This document shows positions 27,629 through 34,548 of a DNA stretch of 64,000 bases, in pieces. The notes under the pieces are model-generated. The model searched no databases. It saw only the letters and a list, made by a program, of their open reading frames with translations, and was not told the origin of the DNA. The stretch's first letter is position 1; the number at the start of each line of letters is the position of its first letter. Both the position numbers and the translations under genes were made by a program. The DNA is taken from NCBI RefSeq assembly GCF_900184255.1, contig NZ_LT854640.1, forward strand, positions 883,593 to 947,592. Reading direction: 5' to 3'. Source of the DNA: Haloimpatiens massiliensis (GTDB taxonomy: Bacteria > Bacillota > Clostridia > Clostridiales > Clostridiaceae).

Positions 27629-27667
27629 ATGAAAAAAAGTCGTAAAACTCACCAAAGCATGAAATAG
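27629..27667 (+). CDS. 12-codon mini-ORF with strong ribosome site
   Basis: ATG at 27629 follows AAGGAGATTAAA, an excellent Shine-Dalgarno at good distance, and encodes MKKSRKTHQSMK before TAG. The peptide is very basic (five Lys/Arg in 12). A promoter-like sequence lies 40 bases upstream and a hairpin directly downstream (27671-27713). It could be a tiny peptide gene, a leader peptide or part of a regulatory RNA. No family is recognised. Confidence 0.4.
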   Translation: MKKSRKTHQSMK

Positions 27668-27670
27668 AAA

Positions 27671-27713
27671 TAAGGAAAGGAAAGTCTAGCATGCAAAAAC
27701 TATTCTTTCCTTA
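27671..27713. terminator. Hairpin shared by the mini-ORF and the DUF3793 gene
   Basis: TAAGGAAAG with CTTTCCTTA, 9 bp, loop 25 bases. It lies between the convergent mini-ORF and the end of the DUF3793 gene; the T content after it is better on the minus strand. Confidence 0.5.
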
Positions 27714-27726
27714 ATCCAAAGAAAAT

Positions 27727-28338
27727 TTATATTTTACCCATTAATATATTTTTAGGGTTTTCCCCCTTATATAAAAGATTTAATACTTTACTTTTTATAG
27801 AATCATATATATCAAATTTATCTTTAGCAAACTTTTCATTATTATATACCTTCCAATACCCCCTTAAAAGGCACTGCTTATTTGGACACTCAATAAAATC
27901 AACTACATCTTCTAGGGGATATCCAAGAAATATTCCCATTTCATGAGGACATGCATATTCATATCTCTCTCTTAATAGTTCCAAACAACTTAATAGTGAA
28001 TTAAAATTACAATAATTAAACCTTTTTAAAAATTTTTGTGTCTTATTATCTTGAAGAATGTTATTTAGCATCTCTTCATTATAGAATAAAACTACACAAG
28101 TATCATGAGTGTTTTTTAAATGAAAGTATTTTAATTTTAAAGTATTTCTAATTTCTTCTTTATTCTCTAACCATAATTTATATAGATTTCTTCCATTTTT
28201 TCTAAATACCAAAAGAGAAGATGCTTTTTTTCCAGCTATTGTTGGGGATACATTATACACTATAGTAAAAAGTAAATACTCTAATTCATTAACATTATTC
28301 ATAATTTTAATATATTTTTTTGACTCTAATTCACTCAT
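27727..28338 (-). CDS. DUF3793 family protein
   Basis: A 203-residue cytoplasmic protein of a clostridial family without an assigned reaction. The conserved core HEMGIFLGYPLEDVVDFIE is present near residues 132-150, together with CPNKQCLLRGYWKVY, giving three cysteines spaced as possible metal ligands (CPHE, CPNKQC). It follows the flavodoxin gene by 15 bases and shares its Fur-controlled promoter. Family members are often found next to flavodoxins, so a role in flavodoxin-linked metabolism under iron limitation is a fair inference. Confidence 0.8.
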   Translation of the reverse strand: MSELESKKYIKIMNNVNELEYLLFTIVYNVSPTIAGKKASSLLVFRKNGRNLYKLWLENKEEIRNTLKLKYFHLKNTHDTCVVLFYNEEMLNNILQDNKTQKFLKRFNYCNFNSLLSCLELLRERYEYACPHEMGIFLGYPLEDVVDFIECPNKQCLLRGYWKVYNNEKFAKDKFDIYDSIKSKVLNLLYKGENPKNILMGKI

Positions 28339-28353
28339 AAAACAAACTTTCCC

Positions 28354-28782
28354 CTAAATATCAGCTAATTTTTTTCCAAGCTGGTTGCATTTTTTTAGCC
28401 CTTCTTCATCTGGTTCCTCATTTATTATTAATCCTGTTTCTAATAACTGGGCACCTAAACTTTCCATTCTATTCTCCCAATTCCTCATCCATTCTCCATC
28501 GCCCCAACCATAAGATCCAAACAATGCTAGTTTCTTTCCAGTTAATTTTGACTCAATACTTTCTATAAATGGTTCCATTTCACCTTCTTCTAGTTCCTCA
28601 GCACCCATAGCTGGGCAACCTAATGCAATAGCATCTGCGCCTGTTATATCTTCAATTTCTGTCTGAGTTACATTTAATAAATTTACTTCTACATCATTTA
28701 AGGATGCTCCATCCCTAATTGCTTCTGCCATTTTTTCCGTATTACCTGTACCACTCCAGTATATTATATTAATTTTCTTCAT
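28354..28782 (-). CDS. Flavodoxin
   Basis: A 142-residue FMN electron carrier that substitutes for ferredoxin when iron is scarce. The phosphate-binding loop WSGTGNTE is at residues 9-16, the 60s loop ALGCPAMGAEELEEGEMEPF and the 90s loop FGSYGWGDGEWM follow. The protein is of the short-chain type and strongly acidic. The gene starts after AGGGAGGAG and leads a two-gene unit with DUF3793. A near-perfect Fur box lies 25 bases before the start codon, so iron-dependent repression is expected. Confidence 0.95.
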   Translation of the reverse strand: MKKINIIYWSGTGNTEKMAEAIRDGASLNDVEVNLLNVTQTEIEDITGADAIALGCPAMGAEELEEGEMEPFIESIESKLTGKKLALFGSYGWGDGEWMRNWENRMESLGAQLLETGLIINEEPDEEGLKKCNQLGKKLADI

Positions 28783-28806
28783 AAATTACTCCTCCCTTTT
28801 ATGAAT

Positions 28807-28825
28807 GATAATGATTTTCAATATC
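28807..28825 (-). promoter_or_regulatory. Fur box upstream of flavodoxin
   Basis: GATAATGATTTTCAATATC matches the 19-base Fur consensus GATAATGATWATCATTATC at 16 positions. It is placed 25-43 bases before the flavodoxin ATG. Confidence 0.75.
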
Positions 28826-28878
28826 AATTTTATTTTAGCATTTATTTTATTTTTTTGCAATATATACACAAAAATTTG

Positions 28879-28910
28879 AAAGGTACACTAATTTTATTTA
28901 GTGTACCTTT
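28879..28910. terminator. Strong stem-loop, orphan
   Basis: AAAGGTACACTAA with TTAGTGTACCTTT, a 13-bp perfect stem and 6-base loop. It follows, on the minus strand, a decayed coding fragment (28934-29119) and so may be the surviving terminator of a lost gene. Confidence 0.7.
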
Positions 28911-28933
28911 GTAAAATTATTATATTTTTTGCT

Positions 28934-29119
28934 TTAAAATAACTCCAACTGTTCCACAGCTACTTCTTGCAATATAAATCTAATTTCTACAAGAATTTCT
29001 GTAATTTTTTCTCCCTTTACATGCTCAAATCTTAAATATTTTAATACACTATTTAATTTTGATGTAATTAAATTTAAAACATACTTCTTCCTATCTCTAT
29101 CACCTTTACTTCTTACACT
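28934..29119 (-). pseudogene. Coding remnant without start codon
   Basis: A 61-codon open frame ends in TAA at 28934 but has no ATG, GTG or TTG near its beginning and opens directly after a stop. The encoded segment looks protein-like: basic start (SKGDRDRKKY), then amphipathic helices (KLNSVLKYLRFEHVKG, ITEILVEIRFILQEVAV). A good terminator follows. I take it as the C-terminal end of a lost gene; the family is not recognised. Confidence 0.4.
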
Positions 29120-29147
29120 TTATTATATTTACTACTAATTGTAAAAT

Positions 29148-29187
29148 AAATACCTAACACTATTATATACAATAGAATTAGGTATTT
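29148..29187. terminator. Stem-loop in decayed intergenic region
   Basis: AAATACCTAA (29148-29157) pairs with TTAGGTATTT (29178-29187), followed by AT-rich sequence. It belongs to no intact gene and may be a left-over terminator. Confidence 0.45.
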
Positions 29188-29297
29188 ATATAGTTATCAT
29201 TTATTTTTGTAACATCTTTTAAACAAAAGCCCTAGCTTCTAATAGCTAGCTCTTTCAGCTATTTATCTAAAACTTCTGTTTTTTCAACAAAATTCGG

Positions 29298-29314
29298 TAG
29301 GTGCCTGTCACCTA
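29298..29314. repeat. Palindromic TAGGTG-N5-CACCTA element
   Basis: TAGGTGCCTGTCACCTA has 6-bp arms around CCTGT and contains the GTGCCTGTCACC string. It lies exactly at the truncated end of the isomerase-like fragment. Confidence 0.5.
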
Positions 29315-29485
29315 AGATAAGCTTCTAATTTGTAACATTTCTGAATAACTATATTGATATGTTCCCTTCCACTCATGCACCCAATGCACATGAGTAAATC
29401 CAGCATCTGCAATTTGCTTAAGCATGCCTTTTGTATGTGATGTAGATGGATACGTTTGCATATAATCAGTATTAATAGCTACCAC
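29312..29485 (-). pseudogene. N-terminal fragment of a sugar phosphate isomerase/epimerase-like gene
   Basis: A GTG at 29485 with GGAGGGG before it begins a 57-residue frame: VAINTDYMQTYPSTSHTKGM, then IADAGFTHVHWVHEWKGTY. This resembles the first strand-helix units of xylose-isomerase-like TIM barrel enzymes. It stops at TAG 29312, where full-length relatives would continue for about 200 residues. The stop lies inside a palindromic TAGGTG...CACCTA sequence, suggesting truncation at a repeat. Confidence 0.55.
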
Positions 29486-29623
29486 TTTATCCCCTCCTTA
29501 TAATTTCACAACTAACTACCCAATCAATTTGTGTTTGTGCCTATATTATACTAAAAAACGCATGAAACTTCAACGTAACCACATAAAACTACATGTAATT
29601 TCATAAAACTACTATAAACATTA

Positions 29624-30259
29624 TTAAATATCCTTAACAACATTTTTTTTATTCTTATTTCTTATATAAAAATAACTAGACCATATTATGGCTAATATTA
29701 ATATTAAAATCCATAAATTTAATTTTAAAACTACAGCTCCAAAATATCTTGCTCCAAATATAGGTATTAAAAATGCACTAGGTATTAGTATAAATGTTAT
29801 AATTAAAGCTGAAACTATAGGTTCTACACCTTTCTTAATCATCTTCAAAGAAGCAGCAGATAACATTACTACCAATAGTAGTAAAACAAAATGATACTGA
29901 TAAAATACAAATTCGCCTTTTTCTACAGCTGATGGCAATGATAAAACAGTTAAAAATATACCTATCATATAAAATATATTTTCAATTTTAAGCATAAATT
30001 TTTGTGATTTACTTAAATTAGAATTAGAGGCTTCTATTATTCGACGGCAATATTCTTCTGTATCATTTCCTATTATATTATTTGGATTTTCATTTCTAAT
30101 CTGCATATCTAAAAATACATCTAACTGATCTGTTAAAATATCTTCCATGTGTTCTTCTTTTAAACTAGATGACCTTATATAGTTATATATCCTATCATAT
30201 TTTGTATAATATTCTCCCCCTAGCTTATTTGCTTCTTCGTAAATTTCATATACTGTCAT
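29624..30259 (-). CDS. PadR-partner membrane protein (HAAS/DUF1129-like)
   Basis: A 211-residue protein. A soluble N-terminal helical region of about 90 residues (YEIYEEANKLGGEYYTKYDR, HMEDILTDQLDVFLDMQ) resembles the HAAS signalling domain found beside PadR regulators. Four hydrophobic helices follow (about 92-110, 118-135, 145-165, 178-200), then a basic tail. It starts 13 bases after the padR stop, so the two are translated from one message. It is probably a membrane sensor or effector paired with the regulator. No enzymatic motif is seen. Confidence 0.7.
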   Translation of the reverse strand: MTVYEIYEEANKLGGEYYTKYDRIYNYIRSSSLKEEHMEDILTDQLDVFLDMQIRNENPNNIIGNDTEEYCRRIIEASNSNLSKSQKFMLKIENIFYMIGIFLTVLSLPSAVEKGEFVFYQYHFVLLLLVVMLSAASLKMIKKGVEPIVSALIITFILIPSAFLIPIFGARYFGAVVLKLNLWILILILAIIWSSYFYIRNKNKKNVVKDI

Positions 30260-30271
30260 TACATCATCCTC

Positions 30272-30601
30272 CTAGACTCTAGTATCTTTCCAAACCTTTT
30301 TCATATTTAAAACAACTGTATCCCACTGCTTTTCAAATTCACTTAACAAATCTTGACCTTTTAATGTTAAGTTGTAGTATTTCCTTTCGGGACCTAATGG
30401 AGATCTTTTCTTATTTGCAACAATAAAACTATTTCGCTCAAGTCTTAATAAAATAGGATACAAGGACCCTTCTGCAAATTCACTAAATCCATACTCTTTA
30501 AGTTTCTGATATATTTCATAACCATAAGTTTCAGAAGTAGAAATTATTTTAAGTATAGCTCCCTCAATTACCCCTCTATATAATTGCGTATTATAACTCA
30601 T
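30272..30601 (-). CDS. PadR-family transcriptional regulator
   Basis: A 109-residue winged-helix repressor from the ATG at 30601 (MSYNTQLYRGVIEG). Longer readings up to 30679 are excluded, because the promoter and operator lie in that stretch. Family features: GAILKIISTSETYGYEIYQKL, then FAEGSLYPILLRLERN as recognition helix and wing start, and SPLGPERKYYNLT as wing. It heads a two-gene unit with the membrane protein downstream. A perfect 17-bp inverted repeat between promoter and start codon implies autoregulation. Confidence 0.9.
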   Translation of the reverse strand: MSYNTQLYRGVIEGAILKIISTSETYGYEIYQKLKEYGFSEFAEGSLYPILLRLERNSFIVANKKRSPLGPERKYYNLTLKGQDLLSEFEKQWDTVVLNMKKVWKDTRV

Positions 30602-30609
30602 ATTCTCAC

Positions 30610-30654
30610 CTACCTTGTGGTACAATCTAGTAGCTACATTGTACCACAAGGTAG
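30610..30654 (-). promoter_or_regulatory. PadR operator palindrome
   Basis: The arms 30610-30626 and 30638-30654 are perfectly complementary over 17 bp (core ACCTTGTGGTACAAT) around an 11-base centre. The repeat spans from the -10 box to the ribosome site of padR. Confidence 0.75.
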
Positions 30655-30666
30655 ACTTTCTATCAA
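30638..30666 (-). promoter_or_regulatory. padR promoter
   Basis: On the minus strand TTGATA (30666-30661), a 17-base spacer and TACAAT (30643-30638). The -10 hexamer lies inside the upstream arm of the operator. Confidence 0.75.
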
Positions 30667-30744
30667 TTATAAAATACATTTTTTTAATATGAAAAAACGT
30701 ATAAAAACTATATCTATATAGTTCTCATACGTTCCAGTTAAACA

Positions 30745-30850
30745 TTTTTTATAGACATATCATATTCATTTTCATAATCTTTAATACGCCTTACTATTTG
30801 TATTACTTTCAGTATCTTAAATAGCACTTTCCTTCCAAAGAATGCACCTA
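30745..30850 (-). pseudogene. Remnant of a HIRAN-domain gene
   Basis: The translated remnant reads FKILKVIQIVRR then IKDYENEYD, which aligns with KILRVGQIVNL and IKDYENEYD of the intact HIRAN gene at 33425-33730; nucleotide similarity is high over about 65 bases. No start codon or C-terminal half remains. Confidence 0.7.
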
Positions 30851-30958
30851 CCTCTACCTTTTCTTTATTATGTTACTATTTTACCCTTAAATCTAAATTA
30901 TTAGAAGTATTTATAGAAAAAACAGAACCCTAAGATATATTGAATATTATATTATTTT

Positions 30959-31178
30959 CTATAGCTCCATGCCATTTAAAATTTCTTTTAGCTTCTTCAA
31001 TTTCTCAACTGTCAATGTTACACCCTTAGCCATTTTCTTATGCTCAGGATCCCAATCTCTTAAATCATATTTGGGATTTTTATCATTCCAGAAAATTAAG
31101 TTTAACTCTTTCTTCCAGCCTTTTGGGGATTCTGAGAGTGCTCCTAATGATTCTTCTACTCTCTCTTCTCTATAATGT
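30959..31178 (-). pseudogene. N-terminally truncated PC4/YdbC-like gene
   Basis: The frame ends in TAG at 30959 and encodes about 70 residues, including LGALSESPKGWKKELNLIFW, KYDLRDWDPEHKKMAKG and LTVEKLKKLKEIL. These are the core of YdbC-type homologs of the PC4/p15 single-stranded DNA-binding coactivator. Only the first few residues and any ATG/GTG/TTG start are missing: the frame opens after TAA with LKHYREERVEES. It is either a recent pseudogene or uses an unrecognised start. Confidence 0.65.
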
Positions 31179-31231
31179 TTTAATTATATACTCGTCAATC
31201 ATTATGTTTTCCACATGTATTTATACACTTT

Positions 31232-31714
31232 TTACAACCTCAATAATTCATAATAACATGAAAACACACCATCTTCTTCCACTTCCTCAATCTTTTTAAA
31301 TCCTACACTTTCCAAAGCACCTATGGATCTTTTATTATCTTTATAAGTAAATGCACATAATTTATTGATAGCATATCTTTCAAAAACAAGTTGACAAAAT
31401 TGTTTTAATACATGTTTGCCAATTCCCTTCCCCCAGCATGTTTTATCAAATATGACTATACTTACGAATGCCTGCTTCTCATCATCCTCATCTATTCCAT
31501 AGCACCAAACATCACCTATATATTTACCATTTATATCGATAACTTTTCCAAAGCTCCTTGCACCAGGCTTTAATGATTCTTTATATAATTTGATTGCGTC
31601 GCTTAATGTACCCCTGTTAAATGGAAATAGCCTCTCTATCTCTTCATCTTGAGACTTTTTCCAAAAGATTTTTACATGTTCAAGTGTTCGTAGTTTCAAT
31701 AATAAATTTTCCAA
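31232..31714 (-). CDS. GNAT N-acetyltransferase, RimJ/RimL-like
   Basis: A 160-residue single-domain GNAT enzyme. The beta2-beta3 unit DINGKYIGDVWCYGID, the acetyl-CoA loop CWGKGIGKHVLKQF (Q/RxxGxG/A form) and the terminal NKRSIGALESVGFKK are typical of the ribosomal-protein/amino-group acetylating subgroup. The substrate is unknown. It starts at TTG with AAGGAGG upstream. It lies in the decayed region but is itself intact. Confidence 0.82.
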   Translation of the reverse strand: MENLLLKLRTLEHVKIFWKKSQDEEIERLFPFNRGTLSDAIKLYKESLKPGARSFGKVIDINGKYIGDVWCYGIDEDDEKQAFVSIVIFDKTCWGKGIGKHVLKQFCQLVFERYAINKLCAFTYKDNKRSIGALESVGFKKIEEVEEDGVFSCYYELLRL

Positions 31715-31891
31715 AGTTATATATCCTCCTTGATAATCTAAATAATCTTTAATTCGTTTTATTTTACATTTTAAAGCGTTTAAGTATCTTCTATTAAATG
31801 TAATATATATTCTTATTTACCATTTTATTCATATGTGGTACAATATTATATATAATTAATCTACAGTATCATTTAGAAAGGAAGTACTTAA

Positions 31892-32429
31892 ATGAAAAAA
31901 CACGAAAAAAATAATTATTATAGTAATGATTATTTTTTGTGTATTCATTACTTATATCCTATATAAACACATTCATAAAGAAACTGGAACCTTATATTCA
32001 TTAAATGTAAGTAAATATTATAATGATTTTACTTATAGTACCATGGTAGTTACCAGAACTATAAAAACTGAAAATCAAGAAAATCCACAAATATATACGA
32101 ATTACAAAGAAAAAAGTAAAAAAATTTTAGATTACCTAAATCAGTTTCAACTTACTGAACTAAGTGATAAAGGAGCTTTTAAAAATACTAATACTAAATC
32201 TGCAAATATAAATATGATTTCAACCATTATTTTTAATCAAAATTTACAAGAAGGTAGAAATAATATTTTTAGCATGATAACAATAAATTTTCTTGACAAC
32301 TCCATTATTGAAATTATTCCTTATTTTAAAGATTCTCAAAAAGATTACAAAAAATCTACAACTAAATATTATAAGATAAATAACAACAAAATTGATTTTA
32401 ACTATATCGAGAAACTTTTAGCTAATTAA
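31892..32429 (+). pseudogene. Single-pass membrane protein gene with N-terminal frameshift
   Basis: The strong ribosome site AAAGGAAG precedes an ATG at 31892, but that frame ends after 24 codons. The main frame (open to 32429) encodes IIIIVMIIFCVFITYILY as membrane anchor and then about 145 polar residues; its first usable ATG (31926) has no ribosome site and lies inside the anchor. One extra A in the A6 run at 31895-31900 would join the two frames. The outward-facing domain is not recognised. It is either a sequencing or assembly error, a phase-variable start, or an early pseudogene. Confidence 0.6.
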
Positions 32430-32431
32430 AA

Positions 32432-32456
32432 AGGGGCTATCGCACTAAAAAATGAA
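32432..32456. repeat. Half copy of the 34.5-kb hairpin element
   Basis: The run containing GGGGCTATCGCACTAAAAA resembles the complement of the right end of the element at 34549-34638 (GGGTTGTCGCACTAAAAAT). It follows the end of the frameshifted membrane gene. Confidence 0.5.
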
Positions 32457-32486
32457 TGTGCATTACTAAACTTACTTATTACCTTT

Positions 32487-32963
32487 TTATACTTCTTTAA
32501 AACCAAATTTTTTGTATAAATTATAGGCAGGTTTATTATCAATATGAACATCTAAAATTATTCCTTTTATATTATTAAAATACGCATCATTTATACACTT
32601 AGATAATAGCGCTGACCCAACACCTTTATTTCGATAGTTTGGAGAGACATGTAGAGAATAAATATGTAATAATTTCTCCTCTTTTGGTATACCTATTAAA
32701 ATACCTATTGTATCATTTTGGTCCTGTGCAGTTATGATATATTTTTTTGAAAAATCACCCAAAAGTCCCCTTTGAAGATTAGAAATAAATTTATTAGGAC
32801 TTTTCCCTGCAATATCTGGGTCTAATATTCCCTCCGTAAATTTTGAAAGGCAATAATTTAAGTTATCATTCAATTCTTTTCCTACTGTAGTTAATTCCTT
32901 TACTTGAAATTCAGTTGAAATTTTTATCTGCTCAATTAAGTCCCTTTTTAGTTGTATCTTCAT
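32487..32963 (-). CDS. GNAT-family N-acetyltransferase
   Basis: A 158-residue GNAT enzyme. The acetyl-CoA motif is VSPNYRNKGVGSALLSKC (R-x-x-G-x-G type) at about residues 108-125, followed by ILDVHIDNKPAYNLYKKFGF, the typical protein-substrate class ending. The N-terminal 60 residues are less conserved. The closest relatives are uncharacterised, so the substrate is unknown. GGGGGAAG precedes the ATG. A convergent frameshifted gene ends about 60 bases away. Confidence 0.82.
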   Translation of the reverse strand: MKIQLKRDLIEQIKISTEFQVKELTTVGKELNDNLNYCLSKFTEGILDPDIAGKSPNKFISNLQRGLLGDFSKKYIITAQDQNDTIGILIGIPKEEKLLHIYSLHVSPNYRNKGVGSALLSKCINDAYFNNIKGIILDVHIDNKPAYNLYKKFGFKEV

Positions 32964-33284
32964 CCATCTTCCCCCTATTTAATAAATCATATTTACAATT
33001 GATGGCACTTTTTAAATAAAATCTTTATATACTTTAAATTCTCGTTATTGCCTAATTATAATAGATGTATTTAGTCTAGTTTTAGATATTACTTTCATTA
33101 TACTTGCCATATAATAATTAAAGCCAACATATATTTTGTATTTAATACAAATCAAACCCCCAATGATATTATAATACAAAATAATACAACTCTTTAAGTC
33201 ATTATTAACTTATAATCTAATTATCAAAATCTTCACACAACATAAAATATGATTAGATTTAATAAGCATACTCACTGTAGCAGA

Positions 33285-33420
33285 GCCTCAGGGATTCCTT
33301 TCGGGTTTCTAGCCTTCAAAGCTGTTCTCTGAATATCCTTCAGGTCTTAATAAAATAGGATACAAGGATTTCAAAAGAAATTCAGTAAAGCCTAAGTGAA
33401 AGGAAAATTTCTTCGTTAAA
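33285..33420 (-). pseudogene. Remnant of a second PadR gene
   Basis: The remnant reads GFTEFLLKSLYPILLR on the minus strand, matching GFSEFAEGSLYPILLR of the intact PadR at 30.3-30.6 kb. A 23-base stretch (around 33344-33368) is identical in DNA to the intact gene, and a CCCGAAAGGAA string downstream matches the PadR wing codons. It is interrupted by stops. Confidence 0.7.
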
Positions 33421-33424
33421 CTTC

Positions 33425-33730
33425 CTACACATTTGAATTATCATGTATCTCTGCAATAGCTACTCCCTTTACAATAAACTTAATGCTTGCTGTAATTTTT
33501 TCCTCAAAGCTGTCGTATATTCTTCCAGCACTTTTACAACCTCTAGCTACAGTATAAGGACTATTAGCCACATAACCTACTTTACCAATACTAGATATCT
33601 CTACTTTTATAGCCTCATCATCGTATTCATTTTCATAGTCCTTAATAAGATTTACTATTTGTCCTACTCTCAGTATCTTATCTCCAAAATAGTGTTCACA
33701 TCCAACTATTGTTATATATCCCTTGCTCAT
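33425..33730 (-). CDS. HIRAN-domain protein
   Basis: A 101-residue stand-alone HIRAN domain, a fold that in helicases binds 3' single-stranded DNA ends. The strand pattern ITIVGCEHYFGDKILRVGQ, the acidic DYENEYDDEAIKVE and the GKVGYVANSPYTVARG signature with SAGRIYD are all present. Stand-alone bacterial versions are proposed to act in DNA damage or phage response, but none is characterised well enough to assign a role. GGAGAGG precedes the ATG. A decayed second copy lies at 30.75-30.85 kb. Confidence 0.85.
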   Translation of the reverse strand: MSKGYITIVGCEHYFGDKILRVGQIVNLIKDYENEYDDEAIKVEISSIGKVGYVANSPYTVARGCKSAGRIYDSFEEKITASIKFIVKGVAIAEIHDNSNV

Positions 33731-33877
33731 ATTATTCCTCTCCTATCTAATTCATGTTACTTATATAATATAACAACACTAAGAAATAATATTTCCTTTT
33801 GCAAGTTATTATTTTATTTTTCTAATAATTATATGATTATCCCACTCCCACAAAAGTATTACATTACTTGAATTATG

Positions 33878-33972
33878 AAATTTCTCTGAAATGACTTGCA
33901 CAAGAAGCAAAGGAACTGTTTAAATTAAATTTATTGTTCCCAGCTCTTATGCAAGTCATGGAGGAGAAATTT
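33878..33972. repeat. Long imperfect palindrome (about 95 bases)
   Basis: AAATTTCTC and ATGACTTGCA (33878-33900) pair with TGCAAGTCAT and GAGAAATTT (33950-33972), with a symmetrical 4x4 internal loop. Weaker pairing (GGAAC/GTTCC, AGC/GCT) continues inward. It lies downstream of DUF1294 and could be a MITE-like or terminator structure. A short open frame inside it gives no family match. Confidence 0.55.
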
Positions 33973-34023
33973 AATAATTCTACTCTATTGTACTTTTTTT
34001 GGCTGAATCATTGTATTGATTTT

Positions 34024-34299
34024 TTATTTATATATTTTATTGTTCCAATATAAAAGTACTAATAGTTGAATTAATATTATAATGGGAATACCATATTTAA
34101 ATTTAGTATGTTTAGTTTTGTGTCTAAATATTTTCATACCTAAATAAGCTCCTATACTTCCTCCAAATGCTGCTATTGCCAACAAAGTACTTTCTTTTAT
34201 TCTCCATTTATTTCTTTTAGCTTTCTCTTTATCAATATACATACATATAAATCCTAATAAATTTAAAAAAATAAAATAATACTTTAAGTATATGTTCAT
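34024..34299 (-). CDS. DUF1294 membrane protein
   Basis: A 91-residue protein with three hydrophobic helices (about 5-20, 38-55, 70-86). The family signature MYIDKEKAKRNKWRIKE near residues 20-36 and AAFGGSIGAYLGMKIFRHKT are intact. Function is unknown; related domains are sometimes fused to cold-shock domains. The ribosome site is weak (CGGGAAT). It stands alone in an AT-rich region with hairpin elements on both sides. Confidence 0.8.
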   Translation of the reverse strand: MNIYLKYYFIFLNLLGFICMYIDKEKAKRNKWRIKESTLLAIAAFGGSIGAYLGMKIFRHKTKHTKFKYGIPIIILIQLLVLLYWNNKIYK

Positions 34300-34548
34300 A
34301 AATTCCCGTTGCCAATAATCTATAAATATTTTTTAATTTTCTATTTACTATATATTTAACTTTTCTATGTTATATAGATTTATAGCCCCAGTTCACCTCC
34401 TTACCGCTGTCTTAATAATAAATGCATCTACTTATATTTTTTTCATTATACTACTATTTTAATCTTATATGTCTGAACGTTAAATGAACTCTATGTTCGC
34501 TTACATAGGTTAAGCGATTTCTTGTTTAAAATTATTTATAAAAAGAAG

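Noticed and set aside
30602..30679. 26-residue N-terminal extension of PadR
   Set aside because: This stretch contains the -35, -10 and operator, so it is largely untranscribed or leader sequence; ATG 30601 has a ribosome site.
33443..33871. 142-codon plus-strand frame opposite the HIRAN gene
   Set aside because: It is antisense to a well-supported gene, has Ser/Tyr/Ile-rich low-complexity sequence and no ribosome site.
34486..34498. Possible second LexA box (GAAC...GTTC)
   Set aside because: The half-sites are five bases apart instead of four, and no gene start or promoter fits nearby.
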